A stretch of DNA of 63,766 nt from Rhodocyclus purpureus. Its GTDB lineage: Bacteria > Pseudomonadota > Gammaproteobacteria > Burkholderiales > Rhodocyclaceae. The stretch is taken from the NCBI RefSeq assembly GCF_016653115.1, contig NZ_NHRX01000069.1, positions 1 through 63,766 of the forward strand. The letters run 5' to 3'. This document shows positions 17,906 to 28,661 of the stretch, in pieces. The notes under the pieces are model-generated. The model was not told the origin of the DNA. It saw only the letters and a program-made list of their open reading frames with translations, and ran no database searches. Position 1 is the first letter of the stretch. Every line of letters begins with the position of its first letter. The translations under genes and the position numbers were made by a program.

Positions 17906-19908
17906 GGCCTCTCCTCCCCGGTGATCGGCAGGGTGATGACGAAGACGCAGCCACCGGCGGGGTTCGCTTCGAGCCAGAGACGTCCGTGATGGAGTTCGAC
18001 GATCGAACGGCAGATGTTGAGGCCCATGCCCATTCCTTCTGGTTTGGTCGAGAGCAGCGGCGTGAACAGCTGCTGGCGGATCTCGTCGGGAATTCCCGGT
18101 CCGCGATCGCTGACCGAAAGCTGCCATTGTCGGTCCTGGCGGACGAGCCTGACCAGCAGGACACGGCGCTCGGCCGGCATCCCGGCCATCGCCTCGATCG
18201 CGTTGCGCATCAGGTTGAGCAGCACCTGTCCGATCATCACGCTGTCGGCGATGGCGGGCGGGCCAGCGCGTTCGATCTCGCGCAGGATGACGATCCCGTG
18301 CTTCCGGGCCAGCGGCTCGATGAAGGCGATGCTCTCCTCGACGGCCGGCGCCAGGTCGCAGGGGGACAGCTGCGGCGTGCGCTTGCGCACGAAGTCATGG
18401 ACCCGGCGGATGATCTGGCCGGCGCGTTGTGCCTGCACGCCGAGCTTGGCCAGCGCCTCGCGCAGCTCGGCGGCATCGAACTTGCCCGAATCGAGCTTGT
18501 TCAGGCAGCCGGCGTTGTAGCTGGCGATGGCGGCCAGCGGCTGGTTCAGCTCGTGCGCCAGCGTCGAGGCCATCTCGCCCATGGCGACCAGACGCGAGGT
18601 CAGCTGGAGCTTCTCCTCCTGCTGGCGCGCGGTCTCCTCGGCGCGCTTGCGCGCGGTGACGTCCAGGATCGACGACATCCAGCCCGTATGCCTGCCATCG
18701 GCGTCGATCAGCGGCGCTTCATAGACCAGCGCGTCCAAGGTCTCGCCGCTCTTGCGCCGGTAGCGCAGCTCGAAGCCCTCGCGCGGCGCGCGTCCGGCGA
18801 GGACGTCGCTGTGGATCGCTTCGGTCTTTTCCCGATGTTCCGCATCCCAGTAAGGCATCGGCGGCGCGCGGCCGACCAGTTCCTCGGCAGCGAAGCCGAA
18901 CATGCGGCAGAAGGCCGGATTGACGTAGGTGATGCGGCCGTCGAGGTCGCGCGCGCGCATGCCGACCGTGAGCGAATCCTCCATCGCCTTGCGGAAGGCG
19001 TGCGCCGAGCGCAGCGCCTGCTCGGCCGCGAGCCGGCGCTGGATCAGCACGCGCACCAGCCACAGGCTCGCCAGCACGGCGGCGGCGAGGATCAGGATCA
19101 GCGTCGCCAGCCAGGTCTGCGCGACGCTGCCCGCAGCGCGGTGCGCATCGAGCTGGAAGTGGAGGCCGTCACCGGGCGGATCGAAGGCCAGCCGGTAGCT
19201 GAGCTGCGGGTCGTCGGCCAGGCGCGGCGCCGTGTCGCCGGCGGCAAGCTGCGACTTGCTGGCGAGCACCTTGCCGTTGCCGTCGACGACGCGCACCAGG
19301 TACTTCTCGGCGAGCCACCACGGGGTCTGCTGCTTGAGCAGTGCGTCGAGCGAGTAGATGGCGACGAGTTCGCCGCCCGCTTTCCGGGCGCCGGCGCCTT
19401 GCGCCACGCCGTTGCCGAGCGGCAGGTGCAGTTCGAAGCGGTATTCGCCGTCCTGCACGAAGACTTCCGAATAGACGGGCCGCGCCAGCTTGCCGGCGCG
19501 TTCGCTGGCCGCCGCGGAGGCGCTGCCCGCAGCGTCCCGAGGCAGCGCGTCGACGCTGCGGCCCTCCGCATCGATCCAGCGTATCTGCCTGAGTGCCGGC
19601 GCGATGCGCAGCAGGTGCCGGGAGCGGGTGCGGAAGAGCGGCTGCGGGTCGCCGTCGAGCGCGAGGTCGAGCGCCAGTTGCTGCAGCGCCTCGGCGTTGC
19701 CGTCGAGATGGAAGCGGACGTTCTGCTCCAGCCAGAGCGCGTCGGCGATCAGCGTCGAGCGCTGCTCCTCGACTTCGTTCTGGCGCCACAGCCAGAGCAG
19801 CGCGACCAAGAGCACCAGCAGCAGCGCCAGCGCGATCTTGGGCAGGGTCAGGTACCAACTCGACCAGGCTTGCGCGGGTCGGTCCGTGACGGGGGGGCTT
19901 GTCGGCAT
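17902..19908 (-). CDS. dctS: Sensor histidine kinase, DctS-like
   Basis: A 668-residue membrane kinase. Two transmembrane helices (about 20-42 and 285-310) flank a periplasmic sensor region of some 240 residues, followed by a PAS/PAC segment (about 335-460), a dimerisation domain with His452 in AHELNQPLAAI, and an HATPase_c domain (NLMRNAIEAM, DRGPGIP, GMGMGLNICRSI). The HELNQPL-type H-box is typical of the DctB/DctS group. The ATG at 19908 is chosen because the first helix begins about 20 residues later. It probably senses external C4-dicarboxylates for the adjacent TRAP operon. Confidence 0.87.
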   Translation of the reverse strand: MPTSPPVTDRPAQAWSSWYLTLPKIALALLLVLLVALLWLWRQNEVEEQRSTLIADALWLEQNVRFHLDGNAEALQQLALDLALDGDPQPLFRTRSRHLLRIAPALRQIRWIDAEGRSVDALPRDAAGSASAAASERAGKLARPVYSEVFVQDGEYRFELHLPLGNGVAQGAGARKAGGELVAIYSLDALLKQQTPWWLAEKYLVRVVDGNGKVLASKSQLAAGDTAPRLADDPQLSYRLAFDPPGDGLHFQLDAHRAAGSVAQTWLATLILILAAAVLASLWLVRVLIQRRLAAEQALRSAHAFRKAMEDSLTVGMRARDLDGRITYVNPAFCRMFGFAAEELVGRAPPMPYWDAEHREKTEAIHSDVLAGRAPREGFELRYRRKSGETLDALVYEAPLIDADGRHTGWMSSILDVTARKRAEETARQQEEKLQLTSRLVAMGEMASTLAHELNQPLAAIASYNAGCLNKLDSGKFDAAELREALAKLGVQAQRAGQIIRRVHDFVRKRTPQLSPCDLAPAVEESIAFIEPLARKHGIVILREIERAGPPAIADSVMIGQVLLNLMRNAIEAMAGMPAERRVLLVRLVRQDRQWQLSVSDRGPGIPDEIRQQLFTPLLSTKPEGMGMGLNICRSIVELHHGRLWLEANPAGGCVFVITLPITGEERP

Positions 19909-19963
19909 CCTGCCGATCTTACCGAAGTTCGCGCCGGGGCGGTCTTTTGGCCTGCGGCAACGT

Positions 19964-19981
19964 ATTGCGGATTTCCACAAT
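19964..19981. promoter_or_regulatory. Candidate DctR operator upstream of dctP
   Basis: ATTGCGGATTTCCACAAT is an 8+2+8 inverted repeat with one mismatch per arm pair, about 100 bp upstream of the dctP start and 56 bp from the dctS start, in the shared divergent region. A weaker GCGGA...TCCGC pair follows at about 19995-20014. The symmetry and size fit a dimeric LuxR-type response regulator. This is inferred from position; no binding evidence is available. Confidence 0.45.
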
Positions 19982-20080
19982 AGCGGCGACCGTCGCGGAA
20001 GTTCGATACTCCGCACCCTGGTCCGTCGATGGCGACGGACTGCCTTCGTCCTGCGAGTTTTGACCGAAAAAGGAGACCCC

Positions 20081-21085
20081 ATGAAGATTTCCGCACTGTT
20101 GCTCGGCCTGGCCGCGTGCGTGCTGTCCGCCACCGCGTCTGCCGATGCCCCGATCGTGATCAAGTTCAGCCACGTCGTCGCGGTCGATACGCCGAAGGGC
20201 CTGGCTGCCGAGTTCTTCAAGAAGCGCAGCGAGGAACTGACCAAGGGCAAGGTCAAGGTCGAGGTGTATGCCAACTCGACCCTCTACAAGGACAAGGAAG
20301 AGATGGAGGCGCTGCAGCTCGGCGCCGTGCAGATGCTGGCCCCGTCGCTGGCCAAGTTCGGCCCGCTCGGCGTCAAGGAGTTCGAGGCCTTCGACCTGCC
20401 GTTCATCTTCGACGGCTACGACGACCTGCACAAGGTGACGCAGGGCCCGGTCGGCCAGGCGATGCTGAAGAAGCTCGAGCCGAAGGGGATCCGCGGGCTG
20501 GCCTTCTGGGACAACGGCTTCAAGTCGTTCTCGGCGAACACGCCGATCAGGACGCCGGCCGACCTCAAGGGCAAGAAGATGCGCATCCAGTCGTCGAAGG
20601 TGCTGGAAGAGGAGATGCGCACGCTCGGCGCGCTGCCGCAGGTGATGGCCTTCTCCGAGGTCTACCAGGCGCTGCAGACGGGCGTCGTCGATGGCACCGA
20701 GAACCCGATCTCGAACCTGTACACGCAGAAGATGCATGAGGTGCAGAAGCACCTGACCCTGACCGACCACGGCTATCTCGGTTACGCCGTGATCGTGAAC
20801 AAGAAGTTCTGGGACGGTCTGCCGGCTGACGTGCGCGGCCAGCTCGAAAAGGCGATGAAGGAGTCCACCGACTACGCCAACCGGATCGCCAAGGAGCAGA
20901 ACGACAAGGACCTCGAGTCGGTGAAGAAGAGCGGCAGGACCACCGTCTATGTGCCGACCGCGGCCGAACGCCTGGCCTTCAAGAAGGCGCTGGTGCCCGT
21001 GCATCAGAAGATGGAGTCGCGCATCGGCAAGGAACTGATCGAGGCGATCTACAAGGAAACCGAGTTCGACCCGAGCAAGCTGTAA
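20081..21085 (+). CDS. dctP: TRAP transporter solute-binding protein DctP
   Basis: The periplasmic binding protein of a tripartite ATP-independent C4-dicarboxylate transporter, 334 residues. A signal peptide (about 1-22, ending TASA before DAPIVIKF) is followed by the DctP fold: FSHVVAVDTPKG, KMRIQSSKVLEEEMR (bearing the ligand-clamping Arg), and GTENPISNLY. The ATG at 20081 has the strong site AGGAGA. It is followed by a strong hairpin and then dctQ. The likely ligands are succinate, fumarate and malate, from the DctP subgroup and the DctSR pair, but related TRAP proteins bind other acids. Confidence 0.93.
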   Translation: MKISALLLGLAACVLSATASADAPIVIKFSHVVAVDTPKGLAAEFFKKRSEELTKGKVKVEVYANSTLYKDKEEMEALQLGAVQMLAPSLAKFGPLGVKEFEAFDLPFIFDGYDDLHKVTQGPVGQAMLKKLEPKGIRGLAFWDNGFKSFSANTPIRTPADLKGKKMRIQSSKVLEEEMRTLGALPQVMAFSEVYQALQTGVVDGTENPISNLYTQKMHEVQKHLTLTDHGYLGYAVIVNKKFWDGLPADVRGQLEKAMKESTDYANRIAKEQNDKDLESVKKSGRTTVYVPTAAERLAFKKALVPVHQKMESRIGKELIEAIYKETEFDPSKL

Positions 21086-21098
21086 GGAGGACGGCGGT

Positions 21099-21128
21099 AG
21101 CCCGGGCGGACCGAGGTCCGTCCGGGCT
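21099..21128 (+). promoter_or_regulatory. Stem-loop between dctP and dctQ
   Basis: AGCCCGGGCGGAC (21099-21111) pairs with GTCCGTCCGGGCT (21116-21128) in a 13-bp stem with one G-U pair and a CGAG loop. It has no U-tract, lies 13 bp after the dctP stop, and ends 23 bp before dctQ. Such an element can protect the upstream mRNA or reduce read-through, giving more binding protein than membrane subunits. The structure is seen; the role is inferred. Confidence 0.65.
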
Positions 21129-21151
21129 GCCGACACTGCTGGAGAACTGGA

Positions 21152-21892
21152 ATGAAGTGGCTCGATCATCTCGAGGAATGGATCGTCACCTTCCTCATGG
21201 CGGCGGCGACGACGATCATCTTCGTCGCCGTCGTGCATCGCTATCTGGCCGGGGTGGATATTCCCGGCGTGCAGGACTGGCTGCTCAGCCTCAACTTCAG
21301 TTGGGCGCAGGAGTTGTGCATCATCATGTTCGTCTGGATGGCGAAGTTCGGTGCCGCCTACGGCGTGCGCACCGGCATTCACGTCGGCGTCGACGTGCTG
21401 ATCAACCGCCTCGACGAGCGCAAGCGGCGCGTCTTCATCGTCTTCGGCCTCCTGGCAGGGGCGCTGTTCACCGGCATCATCGCCACGCTCGGTGCGAATT
21501 TCGTCTGGGAAAACGGCGCGCATTACGCCTTCCTCACCTGGTCCGGCGCCGACCCCGGCGACGTTCCGGAAGGACCGACGACCCCCGACCTCGAATGGCC
21601 GACCTGGATCGTCTATAGCGCGATCCCGCTCGGTTCGTCGCTGATGTGCTTCCGCTTCCTGCAGGTGAACTGGAACTTCCTGCGCACCGGCGACCTGCCG
21701 CATCACGACCACGGTCACGTCGAGGGTCTGGAAGAGGAACAGGAACTGGCGCAGATGGCGGAAAAGGATGGCGCTTCGCCGGTCGACTTCAACCACTTCG
21801 CAATGCAGGACGACCTGCATCCGCGTGACCTGAAACACCCGGCGCCGGGCGGCGCAGAGCCAGACAAGCAACAAGGAGGCGAGCGTAAATGA
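21152..21892 (+). CDS. dctQ: TRAP transporter small permease DctQ
   Basis: The four-helix small membrane subunit of the TRAP system, 246 residues. The FSWAQELCIIMFVWMAKFGA region and GVRTGIHVGVDVLIN are characteristic of DctQ. About 60 residues after the last helix are acidic and His-rich (HHDHGHVEGLEEEQEL and onward) and make the protein longer than the usual 160-200. This tail is predicted to be cytoplasmic and is of unknown role. It overlaps dctM by 4 bp (ATGA), so the two are translationally coupled. Confidence 0.92.
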   Translation: MKWLDHLEEWIVTFLMAAATTIIFVAVVHRYLAGVDIPGVQDWLLSLNFSWAQELCIIMFVWMAKFGAAYGVRTGIHVGVDVLINRLDERKRRVFIVFGLLAGALFTGIIATLGANFVWENGAHYAFLTWSGADPGDVPEGPTTPDLEWPTWIVYSAIPLGSSLMCFRFLQVNWNFLRTGDLPHHDHGHVEGLEEEQELAQMAEKDGASPVDFNHFAMQDDLHPRDLKHPAPGGAEPDKQQGGERK

Positions 21893-23172
21893 ACGCTGCA
21901 ATCATTTTCGGGGTGTTGCTCGCGCTGATGCTCACCGGCATGCCGATCTCGATCTCGCTCGGCCTGACCGTCCTCACCTTCCTGTTCACGATGACGCAGG
22001 TGCCGCTGGAGTCGGTGGCGCTCAAGCTGTTCACCGGCATCGAGAAGTTCGAGATCATGGCCATCCCGTTCTTCATCCTCGCCGGCAATTTCCTCACCCA
22101 CGGCGGCGTCGCGCGGCGGATGATCAACTTCGCCACGGCGATGGTCGGGCACTGGCACGGCGGGCTCGGGCTCGCCGGGGTGGTGGCGTGTGCGCTGTTC
22201 GCGGCGGTGTCCGGGTCGAGCCCGGCGACGGTGGTGGCTATCGGCGCGATCCTGCTGCCGGCGATGGTCAAGGCCGGCTTCCCCAACCGCTTCGGCGCCG
22301 GCGTCATCACCACCTCGGGCGCGCTCGGCATCCTCATCCCGCCGTCGATCGTGATGGTCATGTACTCGGTGGCGACCAACACCTCGGTCGGCGCGCTGTT
22401 CATGGCCGGCGTCATCCCGGGGCTCGCGCTGGCGGCGGTGTTGGGCGGCGTCACCTGGTACCGCGCGAAGAAGTTCGACTACCCGCGGCAGCCGAAGGCG
22501 AGCCTGGCCGAGCGGATCAAGGCCTTCCGCGATTCGGTGTGGGGGCTCCTGCTGATCGTCGTCGTCATGGGCGGCATCTACTCGGGGATGTTCACGCCGA
22601 CCGAAGCTGCGGCGATGAGCGCCGTTTATGCCTTCATCGTCGCCGTCTTCATCTACAAGGACATGTCGCTGAAGGACGTGCCGAAGGTGCTGCTCAACTC
22701 GGCGAACATGTCGGCGATGCTGCTCTACATCATCACCAACGCCGTCCTCTTCTCGTTCATCATGACCAACGAGGGCATCCCGCAGGCGCTCGCCGACTGG
22801 ATGATCGGCAACGGCCTCGGCGTGATCACCTTCCTGCTCGCGGTCAACGTGATCCTGCTGCTCGCCGGCAACTTCATGGAGCCGTCGTCGATCGTGCTCA
22901 TCTTCGCGCCGATCCTCTTCCCGGTGGCGGTGAAGCTCGGCATCGATCCGGTGCACTTCGGCATCCTGATGGTGGTGAACATGGAAGTCGGCATGTGTCA
23001 CCCGCCGGTCGGGCTCAACCTCTACGTCGCCTCGGGGATCACCCGCATGGGCATCACCGAGCTGACGGTCGCGGTCTGGCCATGGCTGCTGTCGATGCTC
23101 GGCTTCCTGGTGCTGGTCACCTACTGGCCGCCGCTGTCGACCTGGCTGCCACGGACGCTGGGGATGATGTAG
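21889..23172 (+). CDS. dctM: TRAP transporter large permease DctM
   Basis: The 12-helix ion-coupled permease of the TRAP system; it imports the dicarboxylate delivered by DctP using a sodium or proton gradient. The 427 residues match the family. AAVSGSSPATVVAIGAILLP and the later EVGMCHPPVGLNLYV are the paired DctM motifs, the first near the ion and substrate site. The start ATG overlaps the dctQ stop. It is the last gene of the dctPQM operon; no obvious terminator follows. Confidence 0.95.
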   Translation: MNAAIIFGVLLALMLTGMPISISLGLTVLTFLFTMTQVPLESVALKLFTGIEKFEIMAIPFFILAGNFLTHGGVARRMINFATAMVGHWHGGLGLAGVVACALFAAVSGSSPATVVAIGAILLPAMVKAGFPNRFGAGVITTSGALGILIPPSIVMVMYSVATNTSVGALFMAGVIPGLALAAVLGGVTWYRAKKFDYPRQPKASLAERIKAFRDSVWGLLLIVVVMGGIYSGMFTPTEAAAMSAVYAFIVAVFIYKDMSLKDVPKVLLNSANMSAMLLYIITNAVLFSFIMTNEGIPQALADWMIGNGLGVITFLLAVNVILLLAGNFMEPSSIVLIFAPILFPVAVKLGIDPVHFGILMVVNMEVGMCHPPVGLNLYVASGITRMGITELTVAVWPWLLSMLGFLVLVTYWPPLSTWLPRTLGMM

Positions 23173-23226
23173 CGGGGAAAGGCGCGGCGCGCAGGCGAGT
23201 ATTCGGCATTCGGCACCGACTCTTGG

Positions 23227-23232
23227 TAGAAT
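23227..23232 (+). promoter_or_regulatory. Possible -10 element upstream of ndk
   Basis: TAGAAT matches the sigma-70 -10 consensus at five of six positions, about 135 bp before ndk, in the only gap large enough for a promoter of the housekeeping run. A convincing -35 is not visible (TCGGCA at an 18-bp spacing is the best). Confidence 0.3.
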
Positions 23233-23365
23233 GGCAAGTTGCGTGCCGATGTCTCGCCGCGTTGCCGGCCTCGTACCGGTGCCGGCTGCTGCCGCCTGGC
23301 CGGCAGCGACCGGCGTCGGCGCCCCCCGTATTTTCATCCCCTTGCCTCCTGTGGAGAACTGATTC

Positions 23366-23794
23366 ATGGCTATCGAACGCACCCTTTCCATCATCAAGCC
23401 CGACGCCGTCGCCAAGAACGTCATCGGCCAGATCTACTCGCGCTTCGAAGGTGCCGGCCTCAAGGTCGTCGCGGCGCGCATGGCCTGGCTGTCGGAGCAA
23501 CAAGCCGGTGCCTTCTACGCCGTGCACAAGGACCGTCCCTTCTTCAAGGATCTGGTCTCGTTCATGACCTCCGGCCCGGTGATGATCCAGGCGCTCGAAG
23601 GTGAAGACGCGATCGCCAAGAACCGCGAGCTGATGGGCGCCACCGATCCGAAGAAGGCCGCGCCGGGAACGATCCGCGCCGACTTCGCCGACTCGATCGA
23701 CGCCAACGCCGTGCACGGTTCCGACGCCCCCGAAACCGCCGCGGTCGAAATCGCCTTCTTCTTCCCGACGCTCGACGTCTTCGCCGGCCGCTAA
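23366..23794 (+). CDS. ndk: Nucleoside diphosphate kinase
   Basis: Transfers the gamma phosphate of ATP to nucleoside diphosphates through a phospho-His intermediate. The 142 residues match the family. The active-site His117 lies in [12 protein letters not shown], and the N-terminal [15 protein letters not shown] is the conserved start. It opens the housekeeping run that continues with rlmN and rodZ. A perfect 12-bp stem follows and may end or attenuate transcription. Confidence 0.97.
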   Translation: MAIERTLSIIKPDAVAKNVIGQIYSRFEGAGLKVVAARMAWLSEQQAGAFYAVHKDRPFFKDLVSFMTSGPVMIQALEGEDAIAKNRELMGATDPKKAAPGTIRADFADSIDANAVHGSDAPETAAVEIAFFFPTLDVFAGR

Positions 23795-23803
23795 GCCGCC
23801 CAG

Positions 23804-23847
23804 CGCAGCGCCGCGTGGACTCCGGTCGGCGCGGCGCTGCGTTTGCA
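23804..23847 (+). terminator. Hairpin between ndk and rlmN
   Basis: CGCAGCGCCGCG (23804-23815) pairs perfectly with CGCGGCGCTGCG (23830-23841) across a 14-nt loop, followed by TTTGCATTT. The T-run is interrupted, so this may be a weak intrinsic terminator or an mRNA-stabilising stem after ndk. Confidence 0.5.
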
Positions 23848-23861
23848 TTTGAAGAGACGCA

Positions 23862-24989
23862 ATGTCCGCCTTGCAGTCAGCCACTCCCCAGCCCGTCAAT
23901 CTCCTCGATTTCGACGCCGCGGGGCTCACCGCCTTCTTTGCCGAACGCGGCGAGAAGCCTTTCCGCGCGCGGCAGGTGCTGCGCTGGATCCATCGCGGCT
24001 TCGTCGGCGACTTCGACGCGATGACCGACATTGCCAAGAGTCTGCGCGAGAAGCTGAAGCAGATCGCGACGATCACCCCGCCGGCGATCGTTGCCGACCG
24101 GCTCTCCGGCGACGGTTCTCGCAAGTTCCTGTTCGACGTGGGGGCCGGCAACGCCGTCGAGAGTGTCTTCATCCCCGAGGACGACCGCGGCACACTGTGC
24201 ATCTCGACGCAGGCGGGTTGTGCGCTCGACTGCGCCTTCTGCTCGACCGGCAAGCAGGGCTTCAACCGCAATCTGACCACCGCCGAGATCATCGGCCAGT
24301 TGTGGCAGGCGAATTGTGTCCTGGGTGCGCGCGGCGCCGACCCGAAGGGCGAGCGCATCATCAGCAACGTCGTTCTGATGGGGATGGGCGAACCGCTGGC
24401 CAACCTCGACAATGCGATCACCGCGCTGCGCCTGATGCTCGACGACAACGCCTACGGCCTGTCGCGCCGCCGCGTGACGGTGTCGACCTCGGGCCTCGTG
24501 CCGGCGATGGACCGCTTGCGCGACGAATGCCCGGTGGCACTCGCGGTTTCGCTGCACGCGCCCGACGATGCGTTGCGCGACGTGCTGGTGCCGATCAACC
24601 GCAAGTATCCGCTGCGCGAACTGATGGCTGCCTGCCGGCGCTACCTCGAACGCGCGCCGCGCGACTTCGTCACTTTCGAATACGTCATGCTCGACGGCGT
24701 CAATGACTCCGACGCGCATGCGCGCGCGCTGCTGGCGCTCACGCGCAACACGCCGTGCAAGTTCAACCTGATTCCTTTCAACCCGTTCCCGGGCTCGCCC
24801 TACCGTCGTTCGCCGGCACCGCGCATTCGCCGCTTCGCCGAGATCCTGATCGAGGCGGGTGTCGTCGCAACGACGCGCAAGACGCGCGGCGACGACATTG
24901 CCGCCGCCTGCGGCCAGCTCGCCGGCCAGGTCGACGATCGTACGCGGCGCAGCGAGCGGCGCATCGTCGATGTGCGCAAGCTCGACTGA
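23862..24989 (+). CDS. rlmN: Dual-specificity 23S rRNA / tRNA adenine-C2 methyltransferase
   Basis: A radical SAM enzyme that methylates C2 of A2503 in 23S rRNA and of A37 in several tRNAs. The [4Fe-4S] motif is Cys120, Cys124, Cys127 (CALDCAFC), and the mechanistic C-terminal Cys is about residue 350 (AAACGQL). The [11 protein letters not shown] motif is also present. 375 residues, as usual. In related genomes the next gene is often a type IV pilus lipoprotein (pilF/pilW) before rodZ; here only about 100 bp separates rlmN from rodZ. Confidence 0.97.
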   Translation: MSALQSATPQPVNLLDFDAAGLTAFFAERGEKPFRARQVLRWIHRGFVGDFDAMTDIAKSLREKLKQIATITPPAIVADRLSGDGSRKFLFDVGAGNAVESVFIPEDDRGTLCISTQAGCALDCAFCSTGKQGFNRNLTTAEIIGQLWQANCVLGARGADPKGERIISNVVLMGMGEPLANLDNAITALRLMLDDNAYGLSRRRVTVSTSGLVPAMDRLRDECPVALAVSLHAPDDALRDVLVPINRKYPLRELMAACRRYLERAPRDFVTFEYVMLDGVNDSDAHARALLALTRNTPCKFNLIPFNPFPGSPYRRSPAPRIRRFAEILIEAGVVATTRKTRGDDIAAACGQLAGQVDDRTRRSERRIVDVRKLD

Positions 24990-25097
24990 GGGCGCGCGCG
25001 GTGACGATGATGCGCAAGCGAGCCTCCAACCGATACTTTGGCGCCGTGCCTTGCCGGCGCTTCTCCCACGCAAGATGCTGTCGAAGGGCGAATACGA

Positions 25098-26108
25098 ATG
25101 AGTGAAGCCACCCCCGCGCCGGTCAGCCCGGAGGTCAACAACACACAGTCGGGCAGCGCGCCGGCGCCGGCAGTTCAGCCGGGTATCGGCAGCCTGCTGC
25201 GCGCAGCACGCGAAGCCAAGGGACTGCCGATCGCTGCCGTCGCGCAGTCGCTGAAACTGAGCACGCGCCAGGTCGAGGCGCTCGAGGCGGACGACTGGTC
25301 GCACCTGCCCGGAGGGGTCTTCGTCCGCGGTTTCATTCGCAACTACGCACGCTTTCTCGCGATCGATCCCGATCCGCTGCTCGCCGCGCTCGATGCGGTG
25401 CAGCCCGCACCCGCGCCCCCCGAAGACCTGCAGCCGCACTGCGAGGGGGCGTCGATGCCGCTCGCCGGGGGCGAGCGGAGGCGTGACCGGATGGTGATGC
25501 TGTCGGGCCTCGCCCTGGTCCTTGGCGCGCTGGCCGTCTATTTCCTGGTCCCGGATGGTGCGCGCGATGAGGGCGCTGCGACGTCGGCCGAGCAGGCGAG
25601 CGAACCCGGCCAGACTGCGTCCGCTGCCGCCGCGGCCAGCGAAGCGACTCCGGCCGATACCCCGGTGCAGCCGCAGGAAGCGTCCGCTGGGCCGGCAGCG
25701 CAGCAGCCAGCGGCCATGCCAGGCCCGCAGGAGACCGTGACCCCGCTCGGCAACCTCCAGCCCAGGCCGCTGGCGAGTCCGGCAGCGGGCGCTGTGCCGA
25801 CGCCGGCCGCGCAGCCGCAGGTGACGCCGCCGGCGCCGACCCCGTCGGCCACGGGCAAGGCTGCGGCGGGCGACACTGCGCTCGGCCTCACCTTCGTCAA
25901 GCATTCGTGGGTCGAGGTCCGCGATGCCAGCGGCAAGGTCGTCTTCTCGCAACTGAGCACGCCCGGCAGCGAATACAGCGTCAGTGGCAGCCCGCCGTTC
26001 ACCGTTCGCGTCGGCAAGTCGAGCACGGTCAGCGTTCTCCACAAGGGCAAACAGCTTGAGCTCTCCGGTCGCAATGTCGGCGGGCAGGGTCTCTACGTGA
26101 TTGATTGA
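25098..26108 (+). CDS. rodZ: RodZ-like cell-shape protein
   Basis: A 336-residue bitopic membrane protein. The N-terminal HTH_25 domain (about 30-95; [20 protein letters not shown] and [12 protein letters not shown]), a single transmembrane helix (about 133-152), a Pro/Ala-rich periplasmic linker and a C-terminal DUF4115 beta domain ([15 protein letters not shown] onward) match RodZ, which links MreB to the cell-wall elongation machinery. The ATG at 25098 is chosen for the N-terminus. It is followed by ispG after 13 bp. Confidence 0.88.
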   Translation: MSEATPAPVSPEVNNTQSGSAPAPAVQPGIGSLLRAAREAKGLPIAAVAQSLKLSTRQVEALEADDWSHLPGGVFVRGFIRNYARFLAIDPDPLLAALDAVQPAPAPPEDLQPHCEGASMPLAGGERRRDRMVMLSGLALVLGALAVYFLVPDGARDEGAATSAEQASEPGQTASAAAAASEATPADTPVQPQEASAGPAAQQPAAMPGPQETVTPLGNLQPRPLASPAAGAVPTPAAQPQVTPPAPTPSATGKAAAGDTALGLTFVKHSWVEVRDASGKVVFSQLSTPGSEYSVSGSPPFTVRVGKSSTVSVLHKGKQLELSGRNVGGQGLYVID

Positions 26109-26121
26109 ACAGGATTTATCG

Positions 26122-27353
<1,232 letters not shown>

Positions 27354-27357
<4 letters not shown>

Positions 27358-28661
27358 GCCGAAACATCCAGTCCGTCCGCGGGATGAACGACATCCTGCC
27401 GGATGAAGCCGAACTCTGGGAACGCTTCGAGGAGATCGTCCGCAGCTGGCTGAAGAGCTACGGCTACCGGCCGATCCGCCTGCCGATCGTCGAGCCGACG
27501 CCCTTGTTCGCGCGCGCCATCGGCGCCGTCACCGACATCGTCGAGAAGGAGATGTACTCCTTCGTCGACAGCCTCAACGGCGAGCCGCTGACGCTGCGTC
27601 CCGAGGGCACCGCCGGCTGCGTGCGCGCGGCGATCCAGCACAACCTCGCCGCCGAACGACCGCAGCGCCTCTACTACTCGGGGCCGATGTTCCGCCACGA
27701 GCGCCCGCAGAAGGGGCGCTACCGCCAGTTCCACCAGATCGGCATCGAGGCGCTCGGCTTCACCGGCCCCGACATCGACGCCGAACACATCCTGATGGGC
27801 GCGCGCCTGTGGGACGACCTCGGCCTCGACGGCATCCGCCTCGAACTCAACTCGCTCGGCCAGCCCGAGGAGCGCGCCCGCCATCGCGCCGAGCTGATCG
27901 AGTATTTCGAGGAGCACGAGGAACTGCTCGACGAGGACGCGCGCCGCCGCCTGCACAGCAATCCCCTGCGCATCCTCGACAGCAAGAACCCGGCGATGCA
28001 GGAATTGATCGCCGGCGCGCCGAAGCTCGCCGACCACCTGGGACCCGAGTCGCTCGCGCATTTCGAGGGCGTGCAGCGCGTGCTGCGTGATGTCGGCATT
28101 CCGTACACGATCAACCCGCGGCTGGTGCGCGGGCTCGACTACTACAACCTGACCGTCTTCGAGTGGGTCACCGACCGCCTCGGCGCGCAGGGCACCGTCT
28201 GCGCCGGCGGGCGTTTCGACGGGCTGGTCGCGCAACTCGGCGGCAAGCCGACCCCGGCCTGCGGCTTCGCGATGGGCGTCGAGCGCCTGATCGCGCTGCT
28301 GTCCGAGGGCGGCGGCGCACCGACGGCGCTGCCGGTCGACGCCTACATCGTGCATCAGGGCGAAGCGGCCTCGCGGCTGGCGCCGCGCGTTGCCGAAGGC
28401 CTGCGCGACCAGGGCCTCGACGTGTTGCTCAATTGCGGCGGCGGCAGCTTCAAGTCGCAGATGAAGAAGGCCGACGCCAGCGGCGCACCGTTTGCCGTTA
28501 TCATCGGTGACGACGAGGCCAACGCCGGCGAAGTCAGCCTGAAGCCCCTGCGCGAGTTTGGCAAAGGCGACGGCGAATTTGGCAGCGCGCAAACCCGCAT
28601 CGCCATCGACGCGCTCGCCGAGGCGATCATCCAATCTTTGCTCGATGAGGACGAATCCTGA
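27354..28661 (+). CDS. hisS: Histidine-tRNA ligase
   Basis: A class II aminoacyl-tRNA synthetase of 435 residues. Motif 1 and motif 2 ([19 protein letters not shown]) and the His-specific [13 protein letters not shown] are present, with the C-terminal anticodon-binding domain after about residue 330. The ATG at 27354 overlaps the ispG stop (ATGA) and the hisS stop overlaps the yfgM start by 1 bp. This is distinct from the HisS paralogue HisZ encoded downstream. Confidence 0.97.

Noticed and set aside
23815-24989. Alternative long frames antisense to rlmN and rodZ (819 codons)
   Set aside because: Arg-rich, domain-free, and opposite two genes with clear catalytic or domain motifs.
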